The notes: a model not told the origin generated them from the letters alone. A DNA stretch of 64,000 nucleotides from Companilactobacillus keshanensis (GCF_003946205.1 NZ_RHOS01000008.1:1-64000), one strand, 5' to 3'; counted from the first letter of the stretch, positions 38,000 to 48,350 are shown. Numbers and translations: made by a program.

Positions 38000-40648
38000 C
38001 TATTTATTAGCTTTTAGTTGATCAATTCTTTGACTGATCTTGGCCTGACGTGATTGATAGTCAGCCAATTTTTCTTTTTGTTCATCAACAACCTTTTCAG
38101 GTGCTTTCTTAACAAAATTATCATTTGAAAGTTTCTTATTCAGACGGTTAATTTCTTTATCCATTTTTGACATTTCTTCTTCTTGACGAGCAATTTCTTC
38201 ATCAAGATCAATCAATTCTGCTAGTGGAATATAAATTTCTGTTCCATTTGTAACAGCAGTCATAGCCAAAGCTGGAGCCTCAAGATTTGTGTCGATCTGC
38301 AATTCTTTAGGGTGTGCAAAGCGATCAACATAGTCCTTATTATTTAGAATAACTTCTTTAACGGCTTCATCCTGAGGTTTGATCAAAATATCGATAGCCT
38401 TCGAAAGTGGTGCATTAGCTTCAAGACGGATCTTTCTGACTGATTTTATCAGGTCGATCAAAACATCCATGTCATCCATGGCTTCTTCATTCTTAAACTC
38501 ATCATGGTTTTCTGGATAAGCTGACAATGAAATAGACTTACCATTATGTGGCATTGATAGCCAGATCTTTTCAGTAACAAATGGCATGATTGGATGCATT
38601 AACTTCAAAATTTTGTCCAAAACATAAGTTAAGAGCATTCTCTTTTGATCTTTGGCATCCCCATCTTCGCCAGTTAATGTAGCCTTACTCATTTCAATAT
38701 ACCAATCGCAAAAGTCATTCCAGATAAAGTTATATAGATTACGTCCAACTTCACCAAATTCAAATTTATCCATTAAACGGTTAACTTCATTAACTGTTTG
38801 ATTCAATTTAGCTAAGATCCACTTATCTGAAAGATCATAGTTAGTTACTTTAGATAAATCATCCATTGCTGGTGTATTTTCGTCAAGATTCATAATAACA
38901 AAACGACTGGCATTCCAGATCTTATTGATAAAGTTCCAGGCCGAATCCATTTTGTCATAGCTAAATCGTGTATCTTGTCCAGGTGTTGAACCATTCATCA
39001 AGAACCACCGTAAAGCGTCAGCCCCATACTTTTCGATAACATCCATTGGATCAATACCATTACCAAGAGACTTGCTCATCTTGCGTCCTTGTTCATCACG
39101 GATCAAACCATGAATAACAACATGTTCAAAAGGACGTTTCTCAGTAAATTTCAAACTAGTAAAGATCATTCTTGAAACCCAGAAGAAAATGATATCGTAA
39201 CCTGTAACTAATGTATCAGTTGGGAAATAGCGCTTATAATCATCACTATCTGTATCTGGCCAACCCATAGTTGAGAATGGCCATAGAGCACTTGAGAACC
39301 ATGTATCAAGAACATCACTCTCTTGAGTCCAGTTTTCAATATCTTTGGGTGCTTCTTCACCAACATACATCTTACCTGTTTCATTATTATACCAAGCAGG
39401 AATTTGATGTCCCCACCATAATTGTCTAGAAATTACCCAATCATGAACGTTGTCCATCCATTGTGTGAAGGTATCTTCAAAACGATCAGGAACAAAGTTT
39501 ACTTTAGAATCAGTCTTTTGATTCTTCAAAGCCATCTCTGCCAATGGTTTCATCTTAACAAACCATTGTGTTGATAGACGTGGTTCTACTTGCACACCAG
39601 AACGTTCTGAATGTCCAACACTGTGAACAATTGGTTCGATATTTAGCATGTAACCTTGATCTTGTAAGTCTTTAACCATAGCTTTACGAGCCTCAAAACG
39701 ATCCATACCTTTATATTTACCGGCATTTTCGTTCATTGTTCCATCAGCATTCATAGTATTGATTCTTTCAAGATCATGACGATTACCGACAGCAAAATCA
39801 TTAGGGTCATGGGCTGGTGTGATCTTAACCATACCAGTACCAAATTCCTTATCAACATAGTGATCAGTAATAATCGGTGCCTTACGGTCAACTAATGGCA
39901 CAATAACTTCTTTACCAACAATATCAGTATAGCGTTCGTCACTTGGGTTAACAGCAATAGCAACATCACCAAACATTGTTTCAGGACGCGTTGTAGCGAT
40001 TTCAATATAACCAGAACCATCGGCATATGGATACTTAACATGATAGAAAGCGCCTTGGTCATCCTTATGGATAACTTCAATATCTGACAAAGCTGTTTGT
40101 AGTTGTGGATCCCAATTGATAATGTACTCGCCACGATAGATCAAGCCTTCATTATATAGTTTAACGAAAACCTTACGTACAGCCTTTGATAATCCTTCAT
40201 CAAGAGTGAAACGTTCACGATCATAATCGAGTGATAGACCTAACTTGCCCCATTGTGACTTGATAATTGAAGCAAATTCATCTTTCCATTTCCAAACTTC
40301 GTCAACAAATTTTTCACGTCCAAGATCATATCTGGAAATACCTTGTTCACGCAATTTAGCTTCAACTTTAGCCTGAGTAGCAATTCCGGCATGATCCATA
40401 CCCGGAAGATACAAAGTATCGTAACCCTGCATACGTTTGTAACGGATCAAAGTATCTTGAATTGTTGTATCCCAAGCGTGTCCTAAATGTAATTTACCAG
40501 TAACATTGGGTGGTGGGATAACGATTGAATAAGGCTTAGCCTTCTTATCACCTGAAGGTTTGAAGTCACCTTCGTTAAGCCATGTTTGATAACGACCCTC
40601 TTCGACTTCTCTGGGATTATATTTAGTATCCATATCGATTTCTCTCAT
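38000..40648 (-). CDS. valS: Valyl-tRNA synthetase
   Basis: ValRS charges tRNA-Val and edits threonine. The 882 residues include the HIGH-type [16 protein letters not shown], a CP1 editing domain with [11 protein letters not shown], the KMSKS motif in [14 protein letters not shown], an anticodon-binding domain and a C-terminal coiled-coil arm from about 815 to the end. I place the start at the ATG at 40648 ([12 protein letters not shown]), 7 bp after GGAGG; the open frame continues upstream only because the T-box terminator lacks stops in that frame. Confidence 0.98.
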   Translation of the reverse strand: MREIDMDTKYNPREVEEGRYQTWLNEGDFKPSGDKKAKPYSIVIPPPNVTGKLHLGHAWDTTIQDTLIRYKRMQGYDTLYLPGMDHAGIATQAKVEAKLREQGISRYDLGREKFVDEVWKWKDEFASIIKSQWGKLGLSLDYDRERFTLDEGLSKAVRKVFVKLYNEGLIYRGEYIINWDPQLQTALSDIEVIHKDDQGAFYHVKYPYADGSGYIEIATTRPETMFGDVAIAVNPSDERYTDIVGKEVIVPLVDRKAPIITDHYVDKEFGTGMVKITPAHDPNDFAVGNRHDLERINTMNADGTMNENAGKYKGMDRFEARKAMVKDLQDQGYMLNIEPIVHSVGHSERSGVQVEPRLSTQWFVKMKPLAEMALKNQKTDSKVNFVPDRFEDTFTQWMDNVHDWVISRQLWWGHQIPAWYNNETGKMYVGEEAPKDIENWTQESDVLDTWFSSALWPFSTMGWPDTDSDDYKRYFPTDTLVTGYDIIFFWVSRMIFTSLKFTEKRPFEHVVIHGLIRDEQGRKMSKSLGNGIDPMDVIEKYGADALRWFLMNGSTPGQDTRFSYDKMDSAWNFINKIWNASRFVIMNLDENTPAMDDLSKVTNYDLSDKWILAKLNQTVNEVNRLMDKFEFGEVGRNLYNFIWNDFCDWYIEMSKATLTGEDGDAKDQKRMLLTYVLDKILKLMHPIMPFVTEKIWLSMPHNGKSISLSAYPENHDEFKNEEAMDDMDVLIDLIKSVRKIRLEANAPLSKAIDILIKPQDEAVKEVILNNKDYVDRFAHPKELQIDTNLEAPALAMTAVTNGTEIYIPLAELIDLDEEIARQEEEMSKMDKEINRLNKKLSNDNFVKKAPEKVVDEQKEKLADYQSRQAKISQRIDQLKANK

Positions 40649-40660
40649 AAAAATTCCTCC

Positions 40661-40870
40661 ATAAAATAAAAAAGCACCCGTCCTGAATAGGACGAATGCT
40701 CGCGGTACCACCTAAATTAAGAGTCATAGACTCTTCTCTCAACAGATAACGGTGGCCCGATCATTTTTGATAGCTCACAGGTAACAACTAATAAACTTGA
40801 ATAAGTACTTTTCAGCTAATGTACTCTCTCTAAAATCTTATTTATTAATACTCCTGATCAAAGCTGTTGA
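40661..40870 (-). ncRNA. T-box riboswitch of valS
   Basis: On the minus strand the leader has Stem I closed by CAGG/CCTG, an AGTA S-turn motif, a distal AGAGAG region, and specifier GTT (complement of 40783-40785) followed by A, reading valine. The T-box is TTTAGGTGGTACCGCG (40701-40716), and the terminator is GCATTCGTCCT/AGGACGGGTGC followed by TTTTTTATTTTA. Uncharged tRNA-Val would stabilise the antiterminator and allow valS transcription. Confidence 0.95.
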
Positions 40871-40890
40871 ATATGATGATAAAACAATAT

Positions 40891-40925
40891 TTTAAAAACG
40901 TCAATTGCTTTAAAGCAAGCTATTG
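40891..40925 (-). terminator. Possible weak terminator of thiI
   Basis: On the minus strand TCAAT..TTGC and GCAA..TTGA pair around TTTAAA, overlapping the thiI stop codon, and CGTTTTT follows. The stem is interrupted by unpaired bases, so strength is doubtful. Confidence 0.4.
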
Positions 40926-42127
40926 ATATTTTCTTGATTACTTTGCATAAAGTGATCGCCATGTTCGATCGTTGTAATTTTAACTCCGGCAAGTGATTTC
41001 TCGATTAAACCGTCAATATCTAAACCACTTTCAAATTTACGTGTTTTCTCAACATTAGGTCTTGTTTTAGGACTTGGTGGAGCAAAGACTGTACAACAGT
41101 CCTCAAATGGTTGAATTGAAAGATTAAACGTATCTATTTTTTCAGCAATACTAATAATCTCAGTTTTATCCATTGTAGCTACAGGGCGCAAAATTGGTGT
41201 TGTCGTAACGTCATTAATTGCAAGCATACTTTCCAAAGTTTGTGAGGCAACTTGTCCAACTGCTTCACCATTAAAGATAGCTAAGGCATTTTCTTTTTCA
41301 CGCAATAAATCAGTTAATCTAAGCATGAAACGACGTTGGATCGTCATCAAATATCCTTCTGGCACAGAAGACTTGATTGTTTCCTGAATTTCAGCAAATG
41401 GTACTTCGATAAATTTAATATTGCCACCAAAGGCTGTTAATTTACTAGTCAATTCCTTGGCCTTATTTAAAGCCTGTTCTGATGTATATGGAGGACTGAA
41501 GAAATGAACCATTTCAATGTCAACCCCACGTTTTAGAGCAAAGTAACCAGCAACAGGCGAATCGATACCACCTGAAAGCATCAACATAGCTTTTCCGGCA
41601 GTTCCAACTGGCAAACCACCAGCACCTTTGATAGTTAAATATGAAAGATAAATACCATCTTGTCGAACTTCAACTGATATTTTAATATCTGGACGCTTCA
41701 TTTCAACGTCAATACCTGGAAACTCATCACAAATAGCATCCCCAAGTTGAAGGTTGACTTGATTGGTATCCAAATAATAAGTGTGATCAGAACGCTTAGT
41801 GCCGACCTTAAAACTCATGCCTGGTTTGTAAGCTTCATGCATCATTTCGATTGCTTTTTTCTTAACGTCTTCAAAATCTTTTGAAACTTCAACGCTCAAT
41901 GAAAAAGTTTGAATACCAAAAACGTTCTTTAGCTTTTCCATAACTGGCTTAGCATCAACACCATTTAATTCAATATGTAAGCGATCACGATGTGGTCTCA
42001 TTCTTAAATCAGGGTAATTCTTTAAAACTCTGGCTACATTACCGTGTAAACGGTCAATGAAACTTTTACGGTTCTTACCCTTTGTCGAAAGTTCGCCATA
42101 ACGAACCATAATTTCAGTATATTCCAT
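40910..42127 (-). CDS. thiI: tRNA 4-thiouridine synthase ThiI
   Basis: ThiI inserts sulfur at U8 of tRNA and can serve thiamine thiazole synthesis. The 405 residues have a ferredoxin-like plus THUMP RNA-binding part (1-165) and a PP-loop AANH domain with [16 protein letters not shown]. No rhodanese domain follows, as in Bacillus ThiI, where the desulfurase NifZ donates sulfur directly to this form. The adjacent upstream cysteine desulfurase fits that model. There is a 33-bp gap between the two genes. Confidence 0.96.
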   Translation of the reverse strand: MEYTEIMVRYGELSTKGKNRKSFIDRLHGNVARVLKNYPDLRMRPHRDRLHIELNGVDAKPVMEKLKNVFGIQTFSLSVEVSKDFEDVKKKAIEMMHEAYKPGMSFKVGTKRSDHTYYLDTNQVNLQLGDAICDEFPGIDVEMKRPDIKISVEVRQDGIYLSYLTIKGAGGLPVGTAGKAMLMLSGGIDSPVAGYFALKRGVDIEMVHFFSPPYTSEQALNKAKELTSKLTAFGGNIKFIEVPFAEIQETIKSSVPEGYLMTIQRRFMLRLTDLLREKENALAIFNGEAVGQVASQTLESMLAINDVTTTPILRPVATMDKTEIISIAEKIDTFNLSIQPFEDCCTVFAPPSPKTRPNVEKTRKFESGLDIDGLIEKSLAGVKITTIEHGDHFMQSNQENINSLL

Positions 42128-42160
42128 TAAATTCTCCTAGTTTTTTTGATTCTTTGATAC

Positions 42161-43306
42161 TTAATTCAAAATTTGAAAATGCTCATGAATTTGATCCAAA
42201 TTAGTGATAAATTCTTTCATTTCAGCTTCTGTATTGTTCTCATCCAAACTGACACGAACAGCACTCGTGGCAACCTTTTCGGGTGTACTCATAGCCTTTA
42301 AGGTACTGGACTCCAGACCTTTCTTTGACGAACAAGCACTTGTCGTGGAAATATAGATATCACGATCTTCAAAAGTATGAACGACTGTTTCACCACGAAC
42401 ACCATCAATCGTAAAACAAATGATATGTGGAGCAAAATCGTCAGTTAATTTTGAGAATACATGCGTATTAGGAAGACTTTGGATATGTTCGATCAATTCA
42501 GTCTTCAATTTTAACATTTTTTCAGCCTTTTTTGCCTCATCATCTTTTAGCAGACGTAAAGCTTTGGCCATGGCAGCGATAGCTGGCGTATTTTCAGTAC
42601 CACTTCTGAGGTTTTTCTCTTGACCACCACCAGCCATAAGTGGTTCTAATTGTTTACCAGATTTCATGTAGATAAATCCGATACCACGTGGTGCATGGAA
42701 TTTATGACCGGAGAATGTATAAAAATCTACACGTGGATCAATAAATTTATCGTCAATATTTTTACCGATAGCTTGTGTACCATCAACATGATAACTGATA
42801 TTAGGATAATCATCCAAAACACGAGCCATTTCATGGATCGGTTGAACTGAACCAATTTCATTATTCACTGCCATAGTAGAAACAAGAATCGTATCATCTC
42901 TAATAGCATTTTTTAAGTCTTTGGCACTGACATGACCAGTTTTATTGACCGGCAAATATGTTACGTCATACCCAAGTTCTTCAAGTTGATGCATCGAATT
43001 CATTACTGAAGGATGCTCAATTGACGTTGTAATAATATGTTTCCCAAATTCACGTTTCTTAAAGGCTGTTCCTTTGATGATCCAGTTATTACCTTCTGTA
43101 CCACCGCTAGTGAAAACCACCTCATAAGGTTTAAAACCCATTAGTTGAGCAATTTGCTTACGAGAAGTTTCCAACAGTTCATAAGCTTTCAAACCTAATT
43201 TATGCAAACTTGATGGATTACCAAAGTAATTCAAACTAGCCGCGTTGTATGTTTGAAGAACTGATTCTTCAATTTTTGTTGTTGCACTATTATCAAAATA
43301 AATCAT
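42161..43306 (-). CDS. nifZ: Cysteine desulfurase dedicated to ThiI (NifZ-like)
   Basis: This PLP enzyme releases sulfur from cysteine for 4-thiouridine synthesis. The 381 residues start MIYFDNSATTKI; the PLP lysine is in TFSGHKFHAPRGIG and the active cysteine in STTSACSSKKGLESS. I choose the ATG at 43306, with GGTGG about 9 bp upstream, over the TTG at 43321. Pairing with thiI marks it as the NifZ type. It is only distantly similar to the MnmA-linked desulfurase at 10413-11561, so the two are separate paralogues. The symbol rests on context. Confidence 0.93.
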   Translation of the reverse strand: MIYFDNSATTKIEESVLQTYNAASLNYFGNPSSLHKLGLKAYELLETSRKQIAQLMGFKPYEVVFTSGGTEGNNWIIKGTAFKKREFGKHIITTSIEHPSVMNSMHQLEELGYDVTYLPVNKTGHVSAKDLKNAIRDDTILVSTMAVNNEIGSVQPIHEMARVLDDYPNISYHVDGTQAIGKNIDDKFIDPRVDFYTFSGHKFHAPRGIGFIYMKSGKQLEPLMAGGGQEKNLRSGTENTPAIAAMAKALRLLKDDEAKKAEKMLKLKTELIEHIQSLPNTHVFSKLTDDFAPHIICFTIDGVRGETVVHTFEDRDIYISTTSACSSKKGLESSTLKAMSTPEKVATSAVRVSLDENNTEAEMKEFITNLDQIHEHFQILN

Positions 43307-43324
43307 ATTTTTTCCCACCAAAAC

Positions 43325-43342
43325 AAAAAGGCCCGCAGGCCC
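43325..43342 (-). terminator. Short intrinsic terminator after ezrA
   Basis: GGCC-TGCG-GGCC followed by T5 on the minus strand forms a short but GC-rich hairpin between ezrA and the desulfurase. It lies right before the desulfurase ribosome site. Confidence 0.55.
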
Positions 43343-43380
43343 ATATTTTTATCTCTTATACGATACATCAAAACAATTAA

Positions 43381-45099
43381 TTATGCATTAATTGTCTCTC
43401 TAATTCTTTCGACTGAACCTGGTTCAACTCGTTCTAGTTCTTCGCTAATGATATCAACTGACTTATTATAATCGTAATCATTATCAAAGGCAGCTCGAGA
43501 ACGTTCTAATTGATCTTTTAATTCCTCATCACTACTTGCATATCTATTAGCATATTGGATCAGTTTTTCAGCTAAACTAACTTGTTGCTTTAATTCGGTA
43601 GTTTTTTGAACTAAATTCTCTAAATCTTCCTGAGCAACGATTACTTGCTTACTAATATCTTCCATATTAATCTGTTCTGAATTCAACTCATCATACAATT
43701 TATTGATTTCATCATAAACCATATAAAAATAGTCCAAATAGTAATCTGGTAATCCATTCAATCTGAGTTGTTCCACAATTTTCTTTTGAATCTCTAATCG
43801 TTTAGCATATTGATCGACACTGTCAACAGCAATTTTTTCGCTAGAAACCATTTGATTGAGACTGTCATTGATCGTTTTTTCTTCTTCTTCAATATGATCA
43901 AGCTTGTCAATTATATCTTTAAAGGTCACTTCAGCCTTTGAGTAGATAACTTTTTTATCGGCAATATCTTGAACATCCTGATCATAGCCTTCACGTAAAC
44001 TAGTCAAAGACTTTTTATTATCTTCCACGGAAGTTTTATCACTCTTTTTAAGAACATAATGTTCTTCAAGTTCTTGCATGCGATGTTCTAATTTGTTGTG
44101 TTGATAATTAGAATGGTTAATATAATCTAAAACCGGTTTTTGCTGTTTAAGGACACTCTGCTTAGATTCTACTTCAATCGAAAGAACATCATAAAGATTT
44201 TCGATTTCAGACTTAATAGTATCATTTAAACTACTTGTTTCATCGAAGTTTAATTCACCTAAGGCGTTGTCAGATTTGATCATGTTCTCTTGGACGCCGT
44301 TAATTAATTCAGCAATGTTATCACCAAATTGAAATTGTTGATTCAATAGTTTTTGATATACATCATTGATCTCTTCAACTTGTCCAGGAAAAACTTCATT
44401 TAAATCATGATACAATGGCTCAATAACCTTAAGTTGATCAGTGATCAAGGCAATTTTAACTCTTGCGTCATCCAAATACTGACTTGCTTCCAAATGATCA
44501 CCAACTTTAGTAGAAGATTCTTCGTCATCTAGTAAAGTAGCAACTTCAGAAAGTTCATCCTCAAGATTGTCAGCAGCGGATCCATAATCAAATGACTGCG
44601 TAAGGACCTTTTTACGTAATAGCTGATATGCCTTATGCAACTCATCACGTCGTAATGAATTTTGTTCATCACTATTTGATAAGTTATCTAATGAAGTTTC
44701 TAGATTTGAAAATTTTGCTTCCACATCAGAAATTTCAGTCCCAATAGTCTTTAATAACTTGCTAGCTCCGAAAATTTTGAATTGTGTATTCCGGTATTCA
44801 GCTTTACGCATATCAGCTGAAATATTGGGAACTACTTCTTTCAGTTGCTTTTGATATTCCTCTTTTACACTGACAAAGCGTTCACTACTGGAACCAGTTA
44901 AATTCATATCTTCAATTTTTTTGATTTTATCTTTGAAACGATCTTCCATTAAAACGGTCATATTATCCTTAAAGCCGTTTAATACACCGGCGTTCTTTTT
45001 TTGTAAGAACCACATGTACCATAGGAAAATCAGCACCAATAAGATAATTATAATAATAATTATAGACACATTTACACCCCTAATGATGTTACTTAACAT
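43381..45099 (-). CDS. ezrA: Septation ring formation regulator EzrA
   Basis: EzrA is a membrane-anchored coiled-coil protein that restrains FtsZ assembly away from midcell and joins the divisome. The 572 residues have an N-terminal membrane helix (about 10-30; IIIIIIILLVLIFLWYMWFL) with the bulk in the cytoplasm, built of long spectrin-like helical repeats rich in Glu/Lys/Leu. Length is that of the family (about 560-575). The start codon follows AGGGGTG. An extended -10 box lies on the minus strand at about 45111-45119. Confidence 0.95.
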   Translation of the reverse strand: MLSNIIRGVNVSIIIIIIILLVLIFLWYMWFLQKKNAGVLNGFKDNMTVLMEDRFKDKIKKIEDMNLTGSSSERFVSVKEEYQKQLKEVVPNISADMRKAEYRNTQFKIFGASKLLKTIGTEISDVEAKFSNLETSLDNLSNSDEQNSLRRDELHKAYQLLRKKVLTQSFDYGSAADNLEDELSEVATLLDDEESSTKVGDHLEASQYLDDARVKIALITDQLKVIEPLYHDLNEVFPGQVEEINDVYQKLLNQQFQFGDNIAELINGVQENMIKSDNALGELNFDETSSLNDTIKSEIENLYDVLSIEVESKQSVLKQQKPVLDYINHSNYQHNKLEHRMQELEEHYVLKKSDKTSVEDNKKSLTSLREGYDQDVQDIADKKVIYSKAEVTFKDIIDKLDHIEEEEKTINDSLNQMVSSEKIAVDSVDQYAKRLEIQKKIVEQLRLNGLPDYYLDYFYMVYDEINKLYDELNSEQINMEDISKQVIVAQEDLENLVQKTTELKQQVSLAEKLIQYANRYASSDEELKDQLERSRAAFDNDYDYNKSVDIISEELERVEPGSVERIRETINA

Positions 45100-45110
45100 T
45101 CATACACAAA

Positions 45111-45119
45111 ATTATAACA
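45111..45119 (-). promoter_or_regulatory. Candidate extended -10 promoter of ezrA
   Basis: TGTTATAAT on the minus strand is a TGn-extended perfect -10 box about 12 bp before the ezrA coding start, in the gap divergent from rpsD. So close a box would leave almost no leader. Confidence 0.4.
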
Positions 45120-45178
45120 AACATTTATGCCACTATTACGTATGACAAGGATTCATAATAAAGTTTTAAAGATTTACT

Positions 45179-45207
45179 TTGACATTGGTTATTTTTCAAG
45201 TTACACT
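45179..45207 (+). promoter_or_regulatory. Promoter of rpsD
   Basis: TTGACA (45179-45184) is a consensus -35 and TACACT (45202-45207) a good -10, separated by exactly 17 bp. Transcription would begin near 45214, leaving a leader of about 165 bases before the S4 start codon. Confidence 0.75.
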
Positions 45208-45213
45208 AGTCTT

Positions 45214-45379
45214 CGTGTAAAATATGCAGCAAAGAGTGGCAAGAACGTCAACAGTTAAAGGCTTTTAGTTTGATTAGTAACCTGCGTGCTGCACAGGGCG
45301 AAAGTTATAGCAATAACTGCACGAATGCTAAACTCTTGTTAATTATTTTACTCCATTACAAATTTGGAGGAATTTATTT
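45214..45379 (+). ncRNA. Candidate S4 autoregulatory leader of rpsD
   Basis: The 165-base untranslated leader contains nested stems: an outer GCGTGC/GCACG(aat)GC helix (about 45283-45328) enclosing AGTTAT/ATAACT with a short AGCA loop. In Bacillus, S4 represses its own gene by binding a structured leader near the ribosome site; a similar role here is inference, since I cannot match the exact pseudoknot. The ribosome site TTGGAGGA lies at 45365-45372. Confidence 0.5.
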
Positions 45380-45988
45380 ATGTCTAGATATACAGGACCT
45401 CGTTGGAAATTATCCCGTAGATTGGGAATTTCCCTATCAGGATCAGGAAAAGAAATTGCACGTCGTAACTATGCTCCTGGTCAACATGGACCAAATAGTC
45501 GTCGTAAGATCTCAGAATACGGCCAACAATTAACAGAAAAGCAAAAATTACGTTTCATGTATGACGTTAACGAACGTCAATTCCGTAATCTTTTCTTACG
45601 CGCTGGTAAGCTTGAAGGTATCCACGGTGTTAACTTAATGATCCTTCTTGAAACAAGACTTGACAACGTTGTTTACAGATTAGGTTTAGCAAGTTCACGT
45701 CCACAAGCTCGTCAACTTGTAAACCATGGTCACATCACCGTTGATGGCAAACGTGTTGATATTCCATCATACGAAGTTAAAATTGGTCAAAAGATCAGCC
45801 TTCGTGAAAAGTCAAAAGACTTGGCTATCGTTAAAGAAAACCTTACAAATGTTGTTGGACGCCCTGGCTTTGTTAGCTTCGACGACAACACATTGACAGG
45901 TTCTCTAGTACGTAACCCAGAACGTGACGAACTAGAACCAAATGTTGATGAATCACTAATTGTTGAATACTACAACCAAATTCTTTAA
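45380..45988 (+). CDS. rpsD: 30S ribosomal protein S4
   Basis: S4 is a primary 16S rRNA binder that nucleates small-subunit assembly near the 5' domain. The 202 residues are the normal length, starting [18 protein letters not shown], with no N-terminal zinc-binding cysteines, and an S4 RNA-binding domain at about 92-155 ([29 protein letters not shown]). The codon usage looks like that of a highly expressed gene. It forms a single-gene unit: own promoter, long leader and terminator. Confidence 0.98.
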   Translation: MSRYTGPRWKLSRRLGISLSGSGKEIARRNYAPGQHGPNSRRKISEYGQQLTEKQKLRFMYDVNERQFRNLFLRAGKLEGIHGVNLMILLETRLDNVVYRLGLASSRPQARQLVNHGHITVDGKRVDIPSYEVKIGQKISLREKSKDLAIVKENLTNVVGRPGFVSFDDNTLTGSLVRNPERDELEPNVDESLIVEYYNQIL

Positions 45989-46000
45989 TATTTGTAATCA

Positions 46001-46028
46001 AACATCCACTTGTTGGGTGTTTTTTTTA
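46001..46028 (+). terminator. Intrinsic terminator of rpsD
   Basis: AACATCCA and TGGGTGTT pair around a short loop and are followed by a run of eight T, 12 bp after the rpsD stop. Confidence 0.85.
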
Positions 46029-46042
46029 TAGAAAAAAGCCGC

Positions 46043-46645
46043 CTAATTGGCGACTTTTTGGTTTATTTCAACCATTAGATCACTCAACTTCATAAATTTA
46101 TCGAATAATAATTTATCAAAGTCTCCTGATTCAACTATTTTGGAATCCTTTTTTAGAACAAAGCCAATTACAAAATCACTTGATTTAACTGACATATATT
46201 TCTTAACCGATTTAGCATATGATTCTTTAGCTGGAAGTAACTCAGGTTGAGTATGATCATTGGCTACTCCCCAACCTTCTTGAATGACCCTAAAACTTAG
46301 TTCTTGTATAAGTGGATAGTATTCAGATCTCTTATTTATATCAGCCAGTAAACTAAATGTTACAAAATATCGATCCGGCCACAAGCCCAATTCAACATGT
46401 GGTGTCTTCTTGTAACCACGTTTATTTTGATTGATGGCCAACCAAGTATCTGGAGGCGGATTTTTAGTCCGTCTTTGATGCTTAGCTATTTTCATATAAA
46501 ATTTAGCCTGATATTTATCCTCCAATGCATTCATTAATTGATCTCCAATTTTTTGAAACTTGGGATCAAGACATTGTCGGATCAAATTCAGACGACCGGA
46601 TAAAGTATTGTCACTGAAAACTTCAAAATCATTTTTCTTAAACAT
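46043..46645 (-). CDS. DUF1054 family protein (UPF0637, YktB-like)
   Basis: This 200-residue soluble protein fits the DUF1054/UPF0637 family, with the N-terminal FKKNDFEVFSDNTLSGRL, PHVELGLWPDRYFVTFSLL in the middle and a GWGVANDHTQPELLPA stretch. Structures of relatives exist but no activity is established. I place the start at the second of two adjacent ATGs (46645), about 6 bp after AGGAAG; the longer frame to 46702 would overlap the divergent rarA start. It is a single-gene unit between rpsD and rarA. Confidence 0.85.
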   Translation of the reverse strand: MFKKNDFEVFSDNTLSGRLNLIRQCLDPKFQKIGDQLMNALEDKYQAKFYMKIAKHQRRTKNPPPDTWLAINQNKRGYKKTPHVELGLWPDRYFVTFSLLADINKRSEYYPLIQELSFRVIQEGWGVANDHTQPELLPAKESYAKSVKKYMSVKSSDFVIGFVLKKDSKIVESGDFDKLLFDKFMKLSDLMVEINQKVAN

Positions 46646-46696
46646 CATATTCTTCCTTTGTTGTAGAATATACATATTGATTATATAGGAGGTATT

Positions 46697-48001
46697 ATGC
46701 AAAAACCACTAGCATATCGAATGCGACCGACTAATATTGATGAAATTGTCGGCCAACAACATCTAGTTGGTCCTAACAAGATAATCCGTAGAATGGTTGA
46801 AGCTAAAATGCTGTCATCAATGATTCTCTATGGACCACCTGGTATTGGTAAAACAAGTATTGCCAGTGCCGTCGCTGGAAGTACCAAATACGCTTTTAGA
46901 AAACTTAATGCCGCTACTGACAGCAAAAAGGATTTGCAGATCGTTGCCGAAGAAGCAAAAATGAGTGGCACAGTTGTATTGCTTTTAGATGAGATCCATC
47001 GACTTGACAAAACTAAACAAGATTTCCTACTACCATTATTAGAAAGTGGATCAATCATTTTAATTGGTGCCACGACTGAAAATCCATACATCAATATAAG
47101 CCCTGCCATTCGTTCTAGAGTCCAAATATTCGAACTCCATCCATTATCAGTCAATGACCTTAAAAAGGCCGTAGAGCGTGCACTACATGACAATGAGAAC
47201 GGTTTGGGCAAATACAATGTTAAAATTGATGAACTGGCATTAAATACTTTGGTAGAATCCACCACTGGAGATCTAAGAAGTATTTTAAATGGTTTAGAAT
47301 TATCAGTCCTTTCAACTAAGAAAGATGATCAAGGTGGAATTCATATCGAATTACATGACATTGAAGAATCAATCCAGAAAAAGGCTATCTCAGCCGATAA
47401 AGATGGTGATAGTCATTACGATGTAATCTCTGCCTTTCAAAAGTCAATTCGTGGTAGTGATCCTAATGCCGCCCTACACTATTTGGCAAGATTACTTGAG
47501 GCCGGTGAATTAACTACTGCCATCAGGCGATTATTAGTTTGTGCATACGAGGACATTGGCCTCGCTAACCCTCAAGCGTGCTCACGTGCTGTACAGGCTG
47601 CGCAAGTGGCACAAATGGTTGGATTACCTGAAGCTAGGATACCGCTGGCTAACGCCGTGATCGACCTGTGTCTATGTCCTAAATCTAATTCAGCCATGAC
47701 TGCAATCGATTCGGCTATGGAAGATGTCAGATCTGGAAAAGCCAATTCGATTCCTGATGACTTAAAAGATGCACATTATAGTGGTGCTAAAAAACTCGGT
47801 CATGGTGTAGGATATAAATATCCTCATAATTATCCAAATGATTGGGTGAAACAACAATACCTTCCTAACAATTTAGTCAATTCAACTTATTATGAACCTA
47901 AAAACACTGGTAAGTATGAACAAGCATTAAATATGCGTTTGGATCAATTAAATGATTGGAAGAAAAAAACAAATTGGAGTAATACAGAACATGGTAATTA
48001 A
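46697..48001 (+). CDS. rarA: Replication-associated recombination protein RarA
   Basis: RarA (MgsA) is an AAA+ ATPase of the clamp-loader clade that acts at stalled replication forks. The 434 residues have LAYRMRPTNIDEIVGQQHLVG at the start, Walker A GPPGIGKTS, Walker B LLLDEIHRL, sensor ATTENP, and the C-terminal tetramerisation part (PDDLKDAHYSGAKKLGHGVGY). AGGAGG precedes the ATG closely. Its 3' end overlaps the start of a small membrane protein by 11 bp. Confidence 0.96.
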   Translation: MQKPLAYRMRPTNIDEIVGQQHLVGPNKIIRRMVEAKMLSSMILYGPPGIGKTSIASAVAGSTKYAFRKLNAATDSKKDLQIVAEEAKMSGTVVLLLDEIHRLDKTKQDFLLPLLESGSIILIGATTENPYINISPAIRSRVQIFELHPLSVNDLKKAVERALHDNENGLGKYNVKIDELALNTLVESTTGDLRSILNGLELSVLSTKKDDQGGIHIELHDIEESIQKKAISADKDGDSHYDVISAFQKSIRGSDPNAALHYLARLLEAGELTTAIRRLLVCAYEDIGLANPQACSRAVQAAQVAQMVGLPEARIPLANAVIDLCLCPKSNSAMTAIDSAMEDVRSGKANSIPDDLKDAHYSGAKKLGHGVGYKYPHNYPNDWVKQQYLPNNLVNSTYYEPKNTGKYEQALNMRLDQLNDWKKKTNWSNTEHGN

Positions 48002-48272
48002 GATTCTAATGGCACTATTTATTTTATTTTTACTAGCTCTTTCCTACAACCTATGGTATCACAGCGATAAAAAATTCTTGATATATTCACCTGATGAAAA
48101 CGCTACATTGAAATCAGCAATGCGAATTACATCGGCTATTTTGGTTGTCATATCTGTTGTAGGCGTTATCATACTACTAGTAGGCGGTGAAAAAGCAAAC
48201 TTCATTACTCTACTTTTGGGAAGTTTAACAGCGGCCATCTTTTCAATTTATTTAGCAAATATCAACAGATAG
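47991..48272 (+). CDS. Small membrane protein, unknown function
   Basis: This 93-residue protein has three hydrophobic helices: MALFILFLLALSYNLW near the start, ITSAILVVISVVGVIILLV in the middle and ITLLLGSLTAAIFSIYLA at the end. A charged loop, HSDKKFLIYSPDENATLK, lies between helices 1 and 2. I choose the ATG at 47991, 10 bp after GGAGT; a longer frame to 47952 lies inside rarA. It overlaps the rarA end by 11 bp, so it is translated with rarA. I do not recognise the family. Confidence 0.75.
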   Translation: MVIKILMALFILFLLALSYNLWYHSDKKFLIYSPDENATLKSAMRITSAILVVISVVGVIILLVGGEKANFITLLLGSLTAAIFSIYLANINR

Positions 48273-48311
48273 CTGTATTTATTTTTCATAATAAACTAAA
48301 ATATAGATATA

Positions 48312-48328
48312 GGTATAATATTTATACC
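48312..48328 (+). promoter_or_regulatory. Perfect palindrome over the usp -10 box
   Basis: GGTATAA-TAT-TTATACC is a perfect 7-bp inverted repeat. It contains TATAAT (48314-48319), a consensus -10, 32 bp before the usp start codon, so a bound dimeric regulator would block the promoter. The -35 is poorly defined. Confidence 0.55.
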
Positions 48329-48350
48329 AATACAATAACGGGGTGATATT

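Noticed and set aside
40649-40711. N-terminal extension of ValRS by 21 residues
   Set aside because: The extra codons lie in the T-box terminator; a proper GGAGG ribosome site precedes the ATG at 40648.
46828-47265. Minus-strand open frame of 145 codons opposite rarA
   Set aside because: It runs antisense to the conserved AAA+ core and has no family features.
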